Positions 45,705 to 56,830 of a stretch of DNA of 64,000 nt are shown one piece after another (the stretch's first letter is position 1; each line of letters begins with the position of its first letter). Origin of the DNA: Cunninghamia lanceolata (Eukaryota > Streptophyta > Pinopsida > Cupressales > Cupressaceae); contig BSBN01001687.1 of the NCBI GenBank assembly GCA_027924645.1, positions 6,820,001 to 6,884,000 on the forward strand. Reading direction: 5' to 3'. The notes beneath the pieces were generated by a model, which saw only the letters and a list, made by a program, of their open reading frames with translations, did no database searches and was not told the DNA's origin. The position numbers and the translations under genes were made by a program.

Positions 45705-46775
45705 TTGAAAGAAAGTTTTTTGGATTAAACTATGTTCATTTTTTTGTATCAACCTTTCAGATGACACTCCATGATCCATCATCAAGATAACCAAGAAGAA
45801 AATGAGAAGAAATTGTAAAACTAACCTAGTATAAATAGAGAAAGGTGGAAAGAAGGAGAGGTAAGCCAACAGACTAAAAAGGAAAAAAAAAATAATACAA
45901 TAAAAAATAAAATAAGAAACAAAGAAACAAATTCAACTAGAGAAAGAATAACTAAAGAATTAAAGGAACAAATAAAAGACTAAATAAGAAATTAAATAGA
46001 ATTAAAAATTAAAAAGAAAGATAAAAAGTTAATAAATAACATAAACCAAGGAAAAACTAAATAATTAATAAAAAATATCAATAATATTAAAAATTACTAA
46101 ATGAGAGAAAATAACAAAATAAAATACAAATATTGAACTAAAATTTAATGAAGGAAAGAAGAAAAAAGAAGAAAAAAAGTCAAAACAAGACAAGAATAAA
46201 AAACCACTAGAATTAACCTCCATCTTGATTGAGATTTTTATTCAATCTTTGTTTTTTATTCTTGTTTTTGTTTTTTCCTTTTTTTTCTTGGCTTTTTTTT
46301 TTGTCCTTTTTGTTCCTTCAATAAATTTTGGTTCAATCTTTGTATTTTATTTAGTTATTTTCTCTCATTTAGTAATTTTTAATAGTATTGATATTTTTTA
46401 TTACATTATTTAGTTTTTCTTTGGTAAAGGTTATTTAATAATTTTTTATCTTTCTTTTTAATTTTTACTTCTATTTAATTTCTTATTTAGTCTTTTTTAT
46501 TTGTTCTTTTAATTTTTTAGTTATTCTTTTCTCAATTGAATTTGTTTGTTTGTTTCTTATTTTATTTTTTAATTTTTATTGTATTATTTTTCTTTCTTTC
46601 TTTTTTTAGTCTATCGACCTACCTCTTTTTCCCTCCACCTTTCTCTATTTATACTAGGTTAGTTTTGCAATTTTCTCTCATTCTCTTCTTATTTATTCTG
46701 ATGATGGATCACAAAGTGTGATATGAAACGTTGATACAAAAAAATTGAACATAGATCCAAAAAATGTTTTTTCAA
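45705..46775. repeat. Large inverted repeat (arms ~500 bp, loop ~46 nt)
   Basis: Left arm 45705-46204 pairs with right arm 46251-46775. Anchors: TATGTTCA (45731) with TGAACATA (46746), CTAACCTAGT (45821) with ACTAGGTTAG (46653), and CAAGAATAAAAAAC (46191) with GTTTTTTATTCTTG (46251). The left arm is strongly A/G-rich on the plus strand. Small indels make the right arm about 25 bp longer. There is no transposase ORF and I see no clear target duplication. The frames reported here on either strand are low-complexity Phe/Leu-rich by-products. Confidence 0.85.
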
Positions 46776-47090
46776 CCATTTTAAATCAAAAGTTTGCATG
46801 CATAGATTTATATTAGGGTATTCTTTAGTCATTTCACCTTGTTTTCTTTCAATCCCACTCTAGACCCGATTTGGTCCTTTCATTTTGATTAAGTTTTTGT
46901 CTTGCATCTAGTTTTTCTTTCTTGACTTAGCCTTTTTGTTTCTAGACTCCATTGAATTACCAGCCCTAGGCTATAACATTTTACATCTAAATTCCTATCG
47001 AAGCAACTTTTGGAAAAAAAAACTTTTTGTCTCTAATGTATCCTTATACCTAATATAGATTCAATTGTAACCTAATCCAATGTTTTTTAT
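46776..47090. other. AT-rich spacer
   Basis: I see no feature in it. Confidence 0.4.
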
Positions 47091-47257
47091 TAGTTTAGTT
47101 GGAAAAGAGCGTCTAGAACCCTTTACAAAGCCACCCTCAGGGAAAAACTAGGCCTTAAATGAGCCAGAAACAGAACATTAACAACACACCAACATTAGCA
47201 AAAAATGAGCACTAATCAAAAACAATAAAAAAGGAACCAACAGACCAACTAGGGATT

Positions 47258-48880
47258 ATCAAAAATCCCGTACTTAGACAGGAAATTAACTATATCCTTG
47301 CAGTCACCCAGGCTATCCACCCCAATACCTTTGACCTTATCATCGAACTCTTTAACAACAGAGAACACTGAAGCCACATGATGGAGAGCCTTTGTCACAA
47401 ATTCAACCATAATCCGCCATTTCTTCTAGAGTTTGTCAATCCTGGTTTTAAGCTTGGCCATCTCCTTCATAGTCTTGCTACACTGAGAACAACCACCCTT
47501 CTTTCTCTGCCCCTGATCCTCTTTAGTTTCCTCCTCTTCATCCTCTAAGCCTGGTCAGTTCAATTCATGAAAGTGGTTGGCTCCTTCATCCTCCTAGACC
47601 AACTCAGTGGGTGTTTCATCTTCTCCCTCCCTTAAGGTGTCCTCTATGAACTCAAATTCCCCAGAAATGTCCATTCCCTGTGGATTGGTGAACGAGATAC
47701 TAGTAATATGGCTAGATCTAAGAACCCCATGAGCAATATTCTTACCAGCAGTACCCAAGTCTCCACTCTCCTCCTATTTAGGCCCAGAGTCAAGGTTGAT
47801 GACTTTCAAAGGCCCCTCATCCCTCATAAAATCCACTCCCCTAGTCTTAGCCTTCTTGGGCTATGGATTGCCCTCATCCCCTTCAGCCACTTGGTCCCTT
47901 TTAGTAGATGCCATAGTTCCCTTCTCAATTCCAGATTCGGGGAGTCAAATTTCACATTAGTTTTCTTGGGGATTTTAAACTTAGACTCTAGAGTAGGGGT
48001 CCTTGCAGGGGTATTACCTTGGTTTTCCACAATTCTAGGTCCCCCCTTGGGGATTTTAGGAGAGATTTTGGGGGACCCAACAACTTTTTTACCCTTACCC
48101 TTAATAGCAGGGGTCAGGGCCAATGAAATATCCTCTAGCAGACTAACTTTGATTTGCTTTGATGGACACAGTGCCAAATGAAAATGATATAGCCTAAGGA
48201 TGAGCCCTTGGTGAAAAGGGATGAGCTTAGGGTTCTTATCCTGGATATCCTTAGCAGACCGAATGGAATTCTCAAGCGATGAAACTAGAAAGAAGGGAAA
48301 GCTAAGCTCCATCCTATTCCTGAGATGGTTGAGAAAAGAAAATTGATAATGATAAAATACCTTGAAGCAGCCCTCCAGCATAAAATACTTCATGCTCATG
48401 AGGCAGACTTGCCCCCACAAAGCTGGCAACTTCTCTCTCTTGAAATTGCCATGAAATTTAACAACTACTTCCCCCTCTATGAAGAATAACCCCATATTTT
48501 AAGGGTCTGACTCCTTGCTTCTATGATTGTGCTTCTTACCCTTGATAGGCAACCCCATGGCTTGCCTGATAATTTCTTTAGAGACCTCAAATCCAATACC
48601 CCCCACATGGACTTGCATATTGTCATCGTCCCACGAGTTTGCAAATTGCCAGGACAAATTTTCATCATGGTCAATCATGGATTACAAAAAGGAGGCCACT
48701 TCACCTTCCTGTATGATGTGTCACACCATAGGATCCTACCTAAACTCCTTAGGTGAGGTCAGATTGATTTTAACAATGTCATGGTACCCATTCTGAACCC
48801 CTGTAAACTAAGTAGCTAGAATGAGAAAAACTTGTGAAGGCAAAATTGGAATGCCTTGTAGAATGCGCATAGGAATAAAT
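47258..48880 (-). pseudogene. ORF of unknown function downstream of LINE RNase H
   Basis: About 500 codons with two or three frame changes. An N-terminal part around V-G-G-I-G-F-E-V-S-K-E-I-I-R-Q-A-M-G-L-P (48625-48545) leads to the clean 223-codon frame 48495-47824. Next comes an acidic stretch (about 47690-47520) and a C-X2-C-like K-K-G-G-C-S-Q-C-S-K (about 47495) before a coiled-coil-like tail ending at the TAG at 47258. I do not know the family. The N-terminal phrase is similar in style to F-I-V-H-I-T-P-K-A-I-R-D-M-M of the Tat-like element's accessory ORF, which may be chance. Confidence 0.5.
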
Positions 48881-49389
48881 AATTCCATTCATGCAAGTCT
48901 GTCACTTTAAAGGGCATGAATTCCCTAAATTAAATTGAGAGTAATTTTTTGAAAGATATGCAGAGCCCTTGCACCCTGGTTCTCTTCCTTGGAAAAGAAT
49001 CGTGCCTCCCACCACTTGCGAAAGTAAACATCACTAGAGTTAGGGGTGGAAGGAAAATAATTACTACTGTTCCAACCTATCACTCATTCATCTCTCCACA
49101 TGGTCTCATGCCACCTCAGCATCATTTTAAGCCTCCAAGTCAGCCCCCTCTGATCCACCTCAATACTCCTGCTTTGAAAATTTTGAATGACTCTAGCATT
49201 ATTCCTACCACTATGGGTTTGAAAACCAAAGGCTCCAAACTCATTTAAAGTCTTGCCACCCCTCCACATAATAAAATAATCCCAACTACACATCCAAAAT
49301 GTGCAGAGGATGAGGAGTCCAAAATACTTGTCTCTGCTTGGCTTAATTATGATTGCATCCATCTTTTTTAATGAGGAATTGAATTCTAT

Positions 49390-50075
49390 AGGGCAAACTT
49401 GAAGAAAGTCTCCAGTACTGCCATCCATTGTTGTTAATCCCAAGGTCTTCCATGGCATCCTCCATGACATTACCTTCCCTGTAGGTATGTGAAACCTTTT
49501 ACTCTTCCAAGACATTAAGGAGTAGACAAATATCACCCTCTATATCCACCAGATTCCAACCCATGCTGACCGACCCCAAGGTAGCATTAACAATCAGCTA
49601 TGAATCCCCTTCCACATGCAGATGCCTAATGTTCATAAAAAGAGCAAACTTGATACCCCATGGCATAGGTAAAGCCTCAGCCTCATTATTACTCTTAATA
49701 CCTAACCCCCAGTGTAAGAAGCCATAAACATCCCTGATTCAGATCTAATAATGCCTCCTCCATTGGCTTTCCCAGGATTCCCTTTGGCCACCCTATCAAA
49801 ATTAAGTTTGAACCAACCTTTTTGAGGCAGAGTCTAGTAGGTTCTAGCCCTAGCAATCTTCTCTAAATTATCAATGAGGTAGATACTCGGATTAACAACC
49901 CATTGTTGTAGCAAATTTTACTCTTCTTTCCCTGGGGGTTCTCTCCCACTTTAAACTTGCAAGAATTGATGTTTTCAACAAGCAATTTAGAAAAAAGCCT
50001 GAAAGATCTCCAAGGGAGTACTAAATTTCTCCCCAAAGATTCTATTATTGTGTTCCTTCCAAAAGTTCCATGCAA
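49390..50075 (-). pseudogene. LINE ORF2 C-terminus: RNase H
   Basis: Linker phrase W-K-E-H-N-N-R-I-F-G (about 50055) precedes W-F-K-L-N-F-D-R-V-A-K-G-N-P-G-K-A-N (about 49815-49760), the first strand of RNase H with its Asp. The end of the domain, V-S-H-T-Y-R-E-G-N, lies at about 49495. Frameshifts and stops occur throughout, and the DExD positions between are not all readable. Confidence 0.7.
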
Positions 50076-50290
50076 GATGGTGAAGGATTTGTAACCAAAG
50101 TTCCTTAGTCACTGGGAATGTGGGTCAAAAGGGAGGTCTCCAAGCTCTATCCAAAGTAGCCACACTATCATTGGAAACCCAAGACATATTCCACCTCTAC
50201 ATAGTAAGACCCAAAACCTCCCATGAGAAGTTGCAAGATCGAATGAGATGAGTGATAAACTCTTCCTCTTCACCATAGAGAACAAACCTA

Positions 50291-51691
50291 TGTTGCAAGT
50301 ATGTGCCTAATTGGCATTGTCATTAATGTCAACATATCTATGTTGTCATTGGTGTCAACTGTGCTCTTACTTTGTTGAGGATATTGAGAAAATTAGCCCC
50401 TCCGGTGATAACAATGTGTTGCAGTAGAAACAATGCCTTACATGCAGAAGAACAGTCCATAAGAATGCTCTACATTTCTTGTAGAACAAATATCTTTACC
50501 TATGGATTGAAATTTATTTAGAAGCCTATCTGAAGATGTTATATTCTGAGTTTGAGCATCCGATATGAAGAATTGAGTGAGTTATCTTCACTAGAGTGAA
50601 AATAACTTTTTCTGTGTGTTTGGTGGTGACAGGGAGAAATTGTTTTGCTCCACATTCCTCTGCATTAAAGTATTTTGGTCTGTGGTTCTAGAAGTAAGTC
50701 TGTGATGATGTTAAATGCCTTCAAGTGCAATGGCTCATGATTTGGTGGTCCGTAAGCTATCTTTTACTCATGACAGTGGCTAACAATGTTGTTCTTGTGC
50801 TCCGATTTGAAGAATCTTATCAATTAAGTTGTTAGAGATCATGCAGATGTTCCTGGTGATTATAATGTTCTTGTGGATGTCTCCTAATCATGCTCCTACA
50901 TTTGGATTGGTTTGCAAGGTGGAATTTAGATTGTACATGAAGCGTGTTCTTGAGAATACTTGTGTTAACAATAGTCTTGGCTGACCTGTTGAATTCATCA
51001 TCTACAAAGATGCATCAAAGTTTGTGATAGCATGTTGTAGCGTGGAATATTGTGTTTGAGTCTCAGCTAAGGTGTGGCGTGATCTGGATACATTCTTACA
51101 ATTTTTTCCTTAGATAAATTTGTATTAGGTCCAGATCTATTTTATGTATGTTTGTAATGTCGACCTTGGAGATTGTTCCAACGGTTGATGATTGTAATGC
51201 CAACCTTGATGAACATTACAAGGTTGATGTAGTATATAAATACTTGTAATTGAATCGTGAAAATGTATCCAAGTGCCAAGATGTGAAGATAGAAGTGAAG
51301 TAGCAGAGCAGAGCAAAGGTATTTATGCTTTAATGGAACTGAACCTTGGCATGAAGTAGATGTTGTTATCTCAGTTCAACCCTTTTGGTAGTGAGCCGTT
51401 CTTTGCAGTGAGTAATTTGGGCAGTGAGCCATGTAGGTAGTGAGCCTCTATTTTTTAGTATTGATATAACTTATATATTTCTGTGGGCTAACACCCACCA
51501 TGGTTTTTCCCTTATAGGGTTTTCCACATAAAAATCTGGTGTCTCCTGTGTTGTGTATGATTTTGTGTTGAGCTTTTCATTTGATGCTTTCATGGTTATA
51601 TCTAAATTGATAAGTTGGTGATCATAATTGGTTAAAGTTTTAGGACAACTAATTCACCCCCCTCCTCTCAGTTGTCTCCTGTAGTTCAACA
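50291..51691 (+). repeat. 5' LTR of the truncated Copia
   Basis: 1,401 bp, TGTTGCAAGTATG to T-T-C-A-A-C-A. TATATAAATA at 51233-51242 is the likely TATA box, at the same relative place as in the nested Copia. No second copy lies in the window, so the right end is set by the PBS. Confidence 0.85.
51233..51242 (+). promoter_or_regulatory. TATA box of the truncated Copia LTR
   Basis: TATATAAATA about 940 bp into the LTR, with about 450 bp of R-U5 following. Confidence 0.6.
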
Positions 51692-51693
51692 AT

Positions 51694-51706
51694 TGGTATC
51701 AGAGCC
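51694..51706 (+). promoter_or_regulatory. Primer binding site, initiator-Met type
   Basis: TGGTATCAGAGCC, a perfect match to the common plant tRNA-iMet PBS, two bases after the LTR. Confidence 0.95.
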
Positions 51707-51749
51707 AAGTTACTCTGAAGAAAGCCTAACAACTTGAGGAAGATCCAGG

Positions 51750-52811
51750 ATGTCTTATAAGAAGGAAGATTCGCATTTTGGTGGGACAAATTATGCTCTT
51801 TGGAAGATACGAATAAAAAGCCATCTTCTTTGTCTTGGTTATAAAGTATGGAAGGTTATAGAAACACAATATACCATGCCTCAAATGGTTTAACGACTGA
51901 AGATGAAATCAAAGAATATGAGTTGGATGTCAAAGCAAAGGATGCTCTGTTAAGCTCCTTAAGTGACTTAGTGTTGATAAAAGTTGTGAACCTTGAATCT
52001 GCAAATGAGATATGGGTGAAGCTGAAAAATTTGTATGAAGAAGATGTTTCTGTAAAAGAAGCCAAGCTACAAAGCCTAAAAGTGAAATATGAGGGTTTGA
52101 AGATGAATGAAGATGAAAACATAATAGCGTTTATGCAAAGAGTTGATGAACTTGTCACTGGAATAAAGATTATGGGTGGAACTCTCGGTGAAAAGGAAGT
52201 TGTGATGAAAATTCTCAAATCACTACCAAAGTCATATAGTCACAAGGTAGCTACTATTGAAGAATTTATGACTGTGAAAACTATTGATAGAGATCAGTTA
52301 CTTGGAAAGCTTACAGCCTTTGAGATGAGAGAATTTGGTGATGCCCTGCCTAAATTTGAATCATCTTTTAAAGTCAGTACTTCAGAAAAATCTCCAGAGC
52401 TGAGAAATAGAAAGTAGATGATGACTTTGATGAAATTGAAGCTAATTATGTTGACAATATACAAAGAGGCTCTGGTAAGTTCAAAGGTAAATTACCTTTC
52501 AAATGTTTCTCTTGTAGTAAAGTAGGTCATTATGCTTCCAGATGTCTTGAAAGAATTGAACCAAATAGGAAGAAACATGAGAGCAGCCGAGAGTTCCAAT
52601 GAAATGCTACTATGTCAGAGATTTTGATGATGAAGGGGTGACTGATGATGAATCTGATGATGCTAGTACTAGTGCAAATGAATGTTTGTTTATTTCTATT
52701 AAAGAAGATCCTATATCTACTAATTCTGCTAGCTGTGTGAAGGAAGAAAAACTAGTAGAAGAAAGTGCCTTGGTTGTTCAAGTTGAGAAAGATAAGGATG
52801 AATGGATTATT
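51750..52811 (+). pseudogene. Gag and start of protease of the truncated Copia
   Basis: ATG at 51750 (M-S-Y-K-K). The frame moves near 51885 and again near 52417. The capsid-like part has L-W-K-I-R-I, I-W-V-K-L-K-N-L-Y-E-E-D and L-K-S-L-P-K-S-Y. The knuckle C-F-S-C-S-K-V-G-H-Y-A-S-R-C lies at about 52501-52542. The frame ends at D-E-W-I-I, exactly where the protease D-S-G should follow. That part resumes at 59185 beyond the nested element. Confidence 0.9.
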
Positions 52812-53687
52812 TGATGTAGGAGCATCCAGAGGTGTAAGGGCAATCTTGCATCGCCCAAAAAGAAGTTAATTCAAAACCACTGTAGTTGTTTTCATTTCTT
52901 TCCATAATTAGTGTTTTTGGTTCCATAATATCCAGAATAATAATGTAGGACTTTCAGTTTTTCTAAAACTGCTAAAAATAGCGACCTGCCTGTTTTGGAA
53001 AGTGTACCTACTATTTTTAGAAAGTTTGTATTTGGGCACGTAATAAAGCAAAAACTCCCAGAAAGTTACTTAACAGAAATATAAAACCTTTGGTGAAGGA
53101 ATCAGGCAAAGATCATTTGTGAGCTGAAAGATATTAAAGTTTTTGTTTTCTGAAAAGCCCCTAAAAATTTACGGAATGAGATATGAGGCACTAAAACATC
53201 TCATAATGTCTCAAAAAGTTGATGGAAATCTGTTTACAGATTTCCAGTGTGATAGTTCACATCGTGAGCTTTTCGGCGCTTAAAATGGTTCGTCAATCGG
53301 ACACCCAGATCAAAAGTTATGCTTCCCGGAAGTTGACCTACTTTTGGAGAGAGTTGCAAATTTTGAAATTTAGCTCGAGGCCACCAAAAAGTGCTATTTA
53401 TGACTATTTTGGGAACCCTGGGGAGTAGTAGAGTTAAGGGGTCTAGTGTAGAGTCAAGAATAGGTGGGAAAATAGAAACCCTAGCTGATTTGGGGTTACA
53501 GAAGGCTGAAGATTCTAGAGTTTGGAGGTTGGGAAAGCTGTAATGTGTTGCAGCCAGTAGAGGATTCTTCCTCCGATTGTAATTGAGCTTCTGTAATGTA
53601 ATGAATTGCCCAGATCAATAAAGAAATATTCTATTTTTTGTGTTCTATTTCTATTGTTGTGTGTTTTATGATTTACCCCCTTCATCA
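52812..53687 (+). repeat. 5' LTR of the chromovirus
   Basis: 876 bp, TGATGTAGGAGCATCC to C-C-T-T-C-A-T-C-A. AATAAA at 53617-53622 is a likely polyadenylation signal. About 40 bp longer than the 3' copy because of small deletions there (around 58430 and 58560). Confidence 0.92.
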
Positions 53688-53689
53688 AG

Positions 53690-53701
53690 TGGTATCAGAG
53701 C
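53690..53701 (+). promoter_or_regulatory. Primer binding site of the chromovirus
   Basis: TGGTATCAGAGC, perfect initiator-Met type, two bases after the LTR end. Confidence 0.95.
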
Positions 53702-53788
53702 AAGGGTTCCTGAGTGTGTAGGTAGATCGCCGACCGTGAGGCAGTTTGCACTAGGACCTGAGGTTGTGGGTTTGCTGTGGAGAGCAAG

Positions 53789-54852
53789 ATGCCTCCATGA
53801 AGAAATCGTGTTGAGAGGAATGCTTTGACAGAAGAGGGTTTTAGAGCCCTACAAAGGCAAATCGATGCATTGCAAGAGGAGCTGCGAAGAGGGTTTGATC
53901 CGAGAACAAGAGAAGAAAGCGAAGATGAAGCTGAAGAAGAGCTATCTAAGGAAGAGCAAGAAGCTGCAGGAGATCCTGCAAAAGTTAGGTTGTTGAGGGC
54001 CATTTTGAAGATCGAAAAGAGGCCCAGAATCAAAGTTTCTACATATTCTGTAGAATCTAGAATAGTTTATTGATTGGATCAATGACATGGAGGAGTATTT
54101 CGAGTATGAAGATGTGGAGGACCCAGATCGGGTCAAGTTTGCAAAAATAAAGTTGAAGGGCCACACCAGTATTTGGTGGAAGGAGGTCCAATTAGAGAGG
54201 AATAGAAGAGGAAAAGGAAAGATCACTAGATGGGATCGGATGGTGGAGAAACTGAAGAAGTAGTTCATTCCTGTAGACTATGAGATGGAGTTTTTGAAGA
54301 AGCTGCAAGGACTAAAGCAAGGTAACAAGTCTGTCAAAGAGTATACAGAAGAGTTTTATAAGATTACTATCAGGATAGGCCATGCAGAGCCCAACAAGGA
54401 GAAGGTAGCCCATTACATTAATGGGTTGAGGTTGAGTATTTAGGAGGAGCTGAGCCTGGTCAGAATGACCACCATAGAAGATGCATACCATTTTTCCTTG
54501 AAGGTGGAAGAGAAGCTGAATAAAAGATTTGACAGCAAGCAAAGGGGAAGAGGTCAAGGTGGAAGGACTAGTGGAAGACCCTATGGGGGCTGAAATGAAG
54601 ATGCAAAGAAAAGTGAAGAAGCTGGCACCAGTCGAAATCAGAGAGGAGATAATACCTACCGCCCTCGTGACTAGAACAATGGTGAGCAAAGAGGAAGAGG
54701 AAGAGGTAGACCTGGGCAAGGACCTGGAAGAGGATGTTTCAGAGGAACTTGTTTCCAATGTGGAGAAGAAGGGCATCGAGCATATGAGTGCCTGCAACAT
54801 CAAGGAAGGACGAATAGAAGAACTGAAGGTAATGAATGAGTTACACATGTAG
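53789..54852 (+). pseudogene. gag of the chromovirus
   Basis: Start at ATG 53789 (M-P-P), with TGA at 53798 in place of an expected Arg codon. A coiled-coil N-terminus (L-Q-R-Q-I-D-A-L-Q-E-E-L-R-R) leads, after a frameshift near 54060, into the capsid part: W-I-N-D-M-E-E-Y-F, W-W-K-E-V-Q, F-L-K-K-L-Q-G-L-K-Q-G. An Arg/Gly-rich tail precedes the knuckle C-F-Q-C-G-E-E-G-H-R-A-Y-E-C (about 54750-54791). Confidence 0.9.
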
Positions 54853-54920
54853 ATAAAGATGTATAGTCTGAACGTTCTGAAGATGCTGAAAGGGGAGAAA
54901 CCCTAGTTGTCAAAAGAGCC

Positions 54921-55499
54921 TTGTTGAATGAGGAGAAAGAACCAAATCAGAGGAAGAGTTTATTCCACACAAGGTGCAAATGTGAAGGCAAGTGTTGTGA
55001 TATTATTATTGATAGTGGAAGCACTGATAATCTTGTTTCAGAGGAGATGGTTGACAAGTTGAAGTTGACAAGAAGAAAGCATCCACATCCATATCGAATT
55101 GTATGGTTGCAAAAAGACCATAGAGCTTTGGTTAATGAGTAGTGTTTAGTGAAGTTCAAGATTGGGGACTACCATGATGAGGTGTTGTGTGATATCATAC
55201 CAATGGATGCATGTCATATGCTATTGGGGAGACCGTGGCAATATGATAGGAGCGCTGTCCATGATGGCCGTGAAAACACATATTCCCTAACAAAAGATGG
55301 AGTTTGTCATAAGTTGAAGCCCTTGAAGGAGGTGGAAGAAAAGGTATGTAGTACTGCCAGAATTTTCTTGGTAGATGGTAGGAAAATTTTGGAAGGTATG
55401 AAGCATGAGCGTCATTGCTTTGCATTGATTCCTAAGATTAGTCAAGAGAAATGTGAAGATGTACCAGTAGAAGTTTCAGATATGTTGGAAGAGTTCTAG
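54921..55499 (+). pseudogene. Aspartic protease of the chromovirus
   Basis: I-I-D-S-G-S-T-D-N-L-V at about 55005-55037 keeps the catalytic D-S-G (55011-55019). M-D-A-C-H-M-L-L-G-R-P-W-Q follows at about 55203-55240. TAG at 55140 stands where the family usually has Gln, and another TAG at 55497 ends the frame. Confidence 0.9.
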
Positions 55500-56279
55500 G
55501 ACATTATCTTTGATAATGTACCAGAAGGTTTACCACCAGTAAGGAAGATAAGTCATTAAATGGATTTGATACCAGGAGCCAGTTTGCCAAACAAGGCAGC
55601 CCATAGAATGACCCTTGCAGAGAATGAAGAGCTGAACAGACAAGTTTAGGAGTTGTTGAGGAAGGGACTAATAAGGGAGAGCCTAAGTCCATGTGCGGTA
55701 CCTGTAGTACTAGCACCAAAAAAGGATGGAGAATGGAGGATGTGTACAGACTCTCAAGCCATCAATAAGATAACGATCAAGTATAGATTTCCATTGCCAA
55801 GAATGGATGACATCATGGATTGTTTGAGTGGAGCCAAGTACTTCATGAAGATTGACCTAAAGAGTGGGTATCACCAGATCCGTATCAGAGAAGGAGATGA
55901 GTGGAAGATAGCCTTCAAGACAAAGGAAGGTTTGTATGAGTGGTTAGTCATGCCATTTGGGCTAACTAATGCACTGAGCACATTCATGCGGCTCATGAAT
56001 GAGGGACTGAAAGAATTTTTGGGAAGTTTTGTTATTGTTTATTTGGATGATATTTTGATTTTCAGTAAGACTTGGGATGAGCATCTGATGCATATCAGAA
56101 GAGTTCTAGAGAAGCTGAGGGAGGACAAGTTACTGATTAATCTGAAGAAATGTAGTTTTGCAAAGAAGGAGTTGGTATACCTGGGATTTGTTGTCTCAGA
56201 GGAAGGTCTTAAGATGGACCTAGAAAAAGTAAGAGCTATCATTGAATGGCCTACGCCAAGGAGTACAACAGAGGTATGA
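55500..56279 (+). pseudogene. Reverse transcriptase of the chromovirus
   Basis: [43 protein letters not shown], and the active site Y-L-D-D at 56040-56051, then F-V-V-S-E-E-G-L. Stops at about 55557 and 55647 lie before the palm. TGA at 56277 replaces the Arg of the R-S-F-H-G-L motif. Confidence 0.95.
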
Positions 56280-56830
56280 TCTTTTCATGGTTTGGCAAGT
56301 TTTTATAGAAAGTTTATCAGGAATTTTAGTAGCATTTGTGCACCCCTAACTAAGACAATGAGAGGGGATAGAAAAGAGTTTGGATGGACTAAAGGAGCAG
56401 ACAAGAGCTTTGATACATTGAAATAGAAAGTCGTAGAACAACCTGTTTTGGCACTTCTAGATTTTAATAAGGTATTTCAGGTAGATTGTGATGCTAGTGG
56501 TAGTGGTATAGGAGCTATTTTGAGCCAAGAAGGTAAGCCCATTGCCTATTTTAGTGAGAAGCTTAATGATGCCAAGAAAAAGTATTCTGTTTATGATCAA
56601 GAGTTTTATGCAATAGTTCAGGCTTTGAAGAAATGGAGACATTATTTGTTGCCAAAGGAGTTTGTTTTATATACTGACCATCAAGCTTTACAATATCTTA
56701 ATAGTCAAGGAAAGTTAAATCAAAGGCACTTAAAATGGGTTGAGTTTTTGCAGAGCTATACTTTTGTTTTGAAGAATAGGAGTGGGAAGTCCAACAGAGT
56801 TGCAGATGCCTTGAGCAGAAGGCAAAATTT
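56280..56830 (+). pseudogene. RNase H of the chromovirus
   Basis: Connection F-H-G-L-A-S-F-Y-R-K-F, then V-D-C-D-A-S-G-S-G-I-G-A at about 56478, Y-D-Q-E-F-Y-A-I-V-Q-A-L and Y-T-D-H-Q-A-L-Q-Y-L, ending R-V-A-D-A-L-S-R-R. The Asp, Glu, Asp and final Asp of the active site are all present. TAG at 56424 is the only break. Confidence 0.93.

Larger units (their letters stand above)
47090..50290 (-). mobile_element. Second 5'-truncated LINE, minus strand
   Basis: Minus-strand order: zf-RVT-like linker (about 50080-49990), RNase H (about 49815-49390), an ORF (about 48880-47258), and a 3' end with G-A-G-G-G-T-G-G-C-T-T-T-G-T and T-C-T-A-G-A-C-G-C, wording I associate with plant L1 3' UTRs. It finishes in an A-rich A-A-T-A-A-A-A-A-A-C at about 47090. 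The left end of the plus-strand Copia at 50291 abuts it, so the Copia either inserted into this LINE or the LINE is truncated there. Confidence 0.65.

Noticed and set aside
46225..46721. Phe/Leu-rich membrane-like small proteins
   Set aside because: They arise from the T-rich right arm of the large inverted repeat. Low complexity, no start context, no conservation visible.
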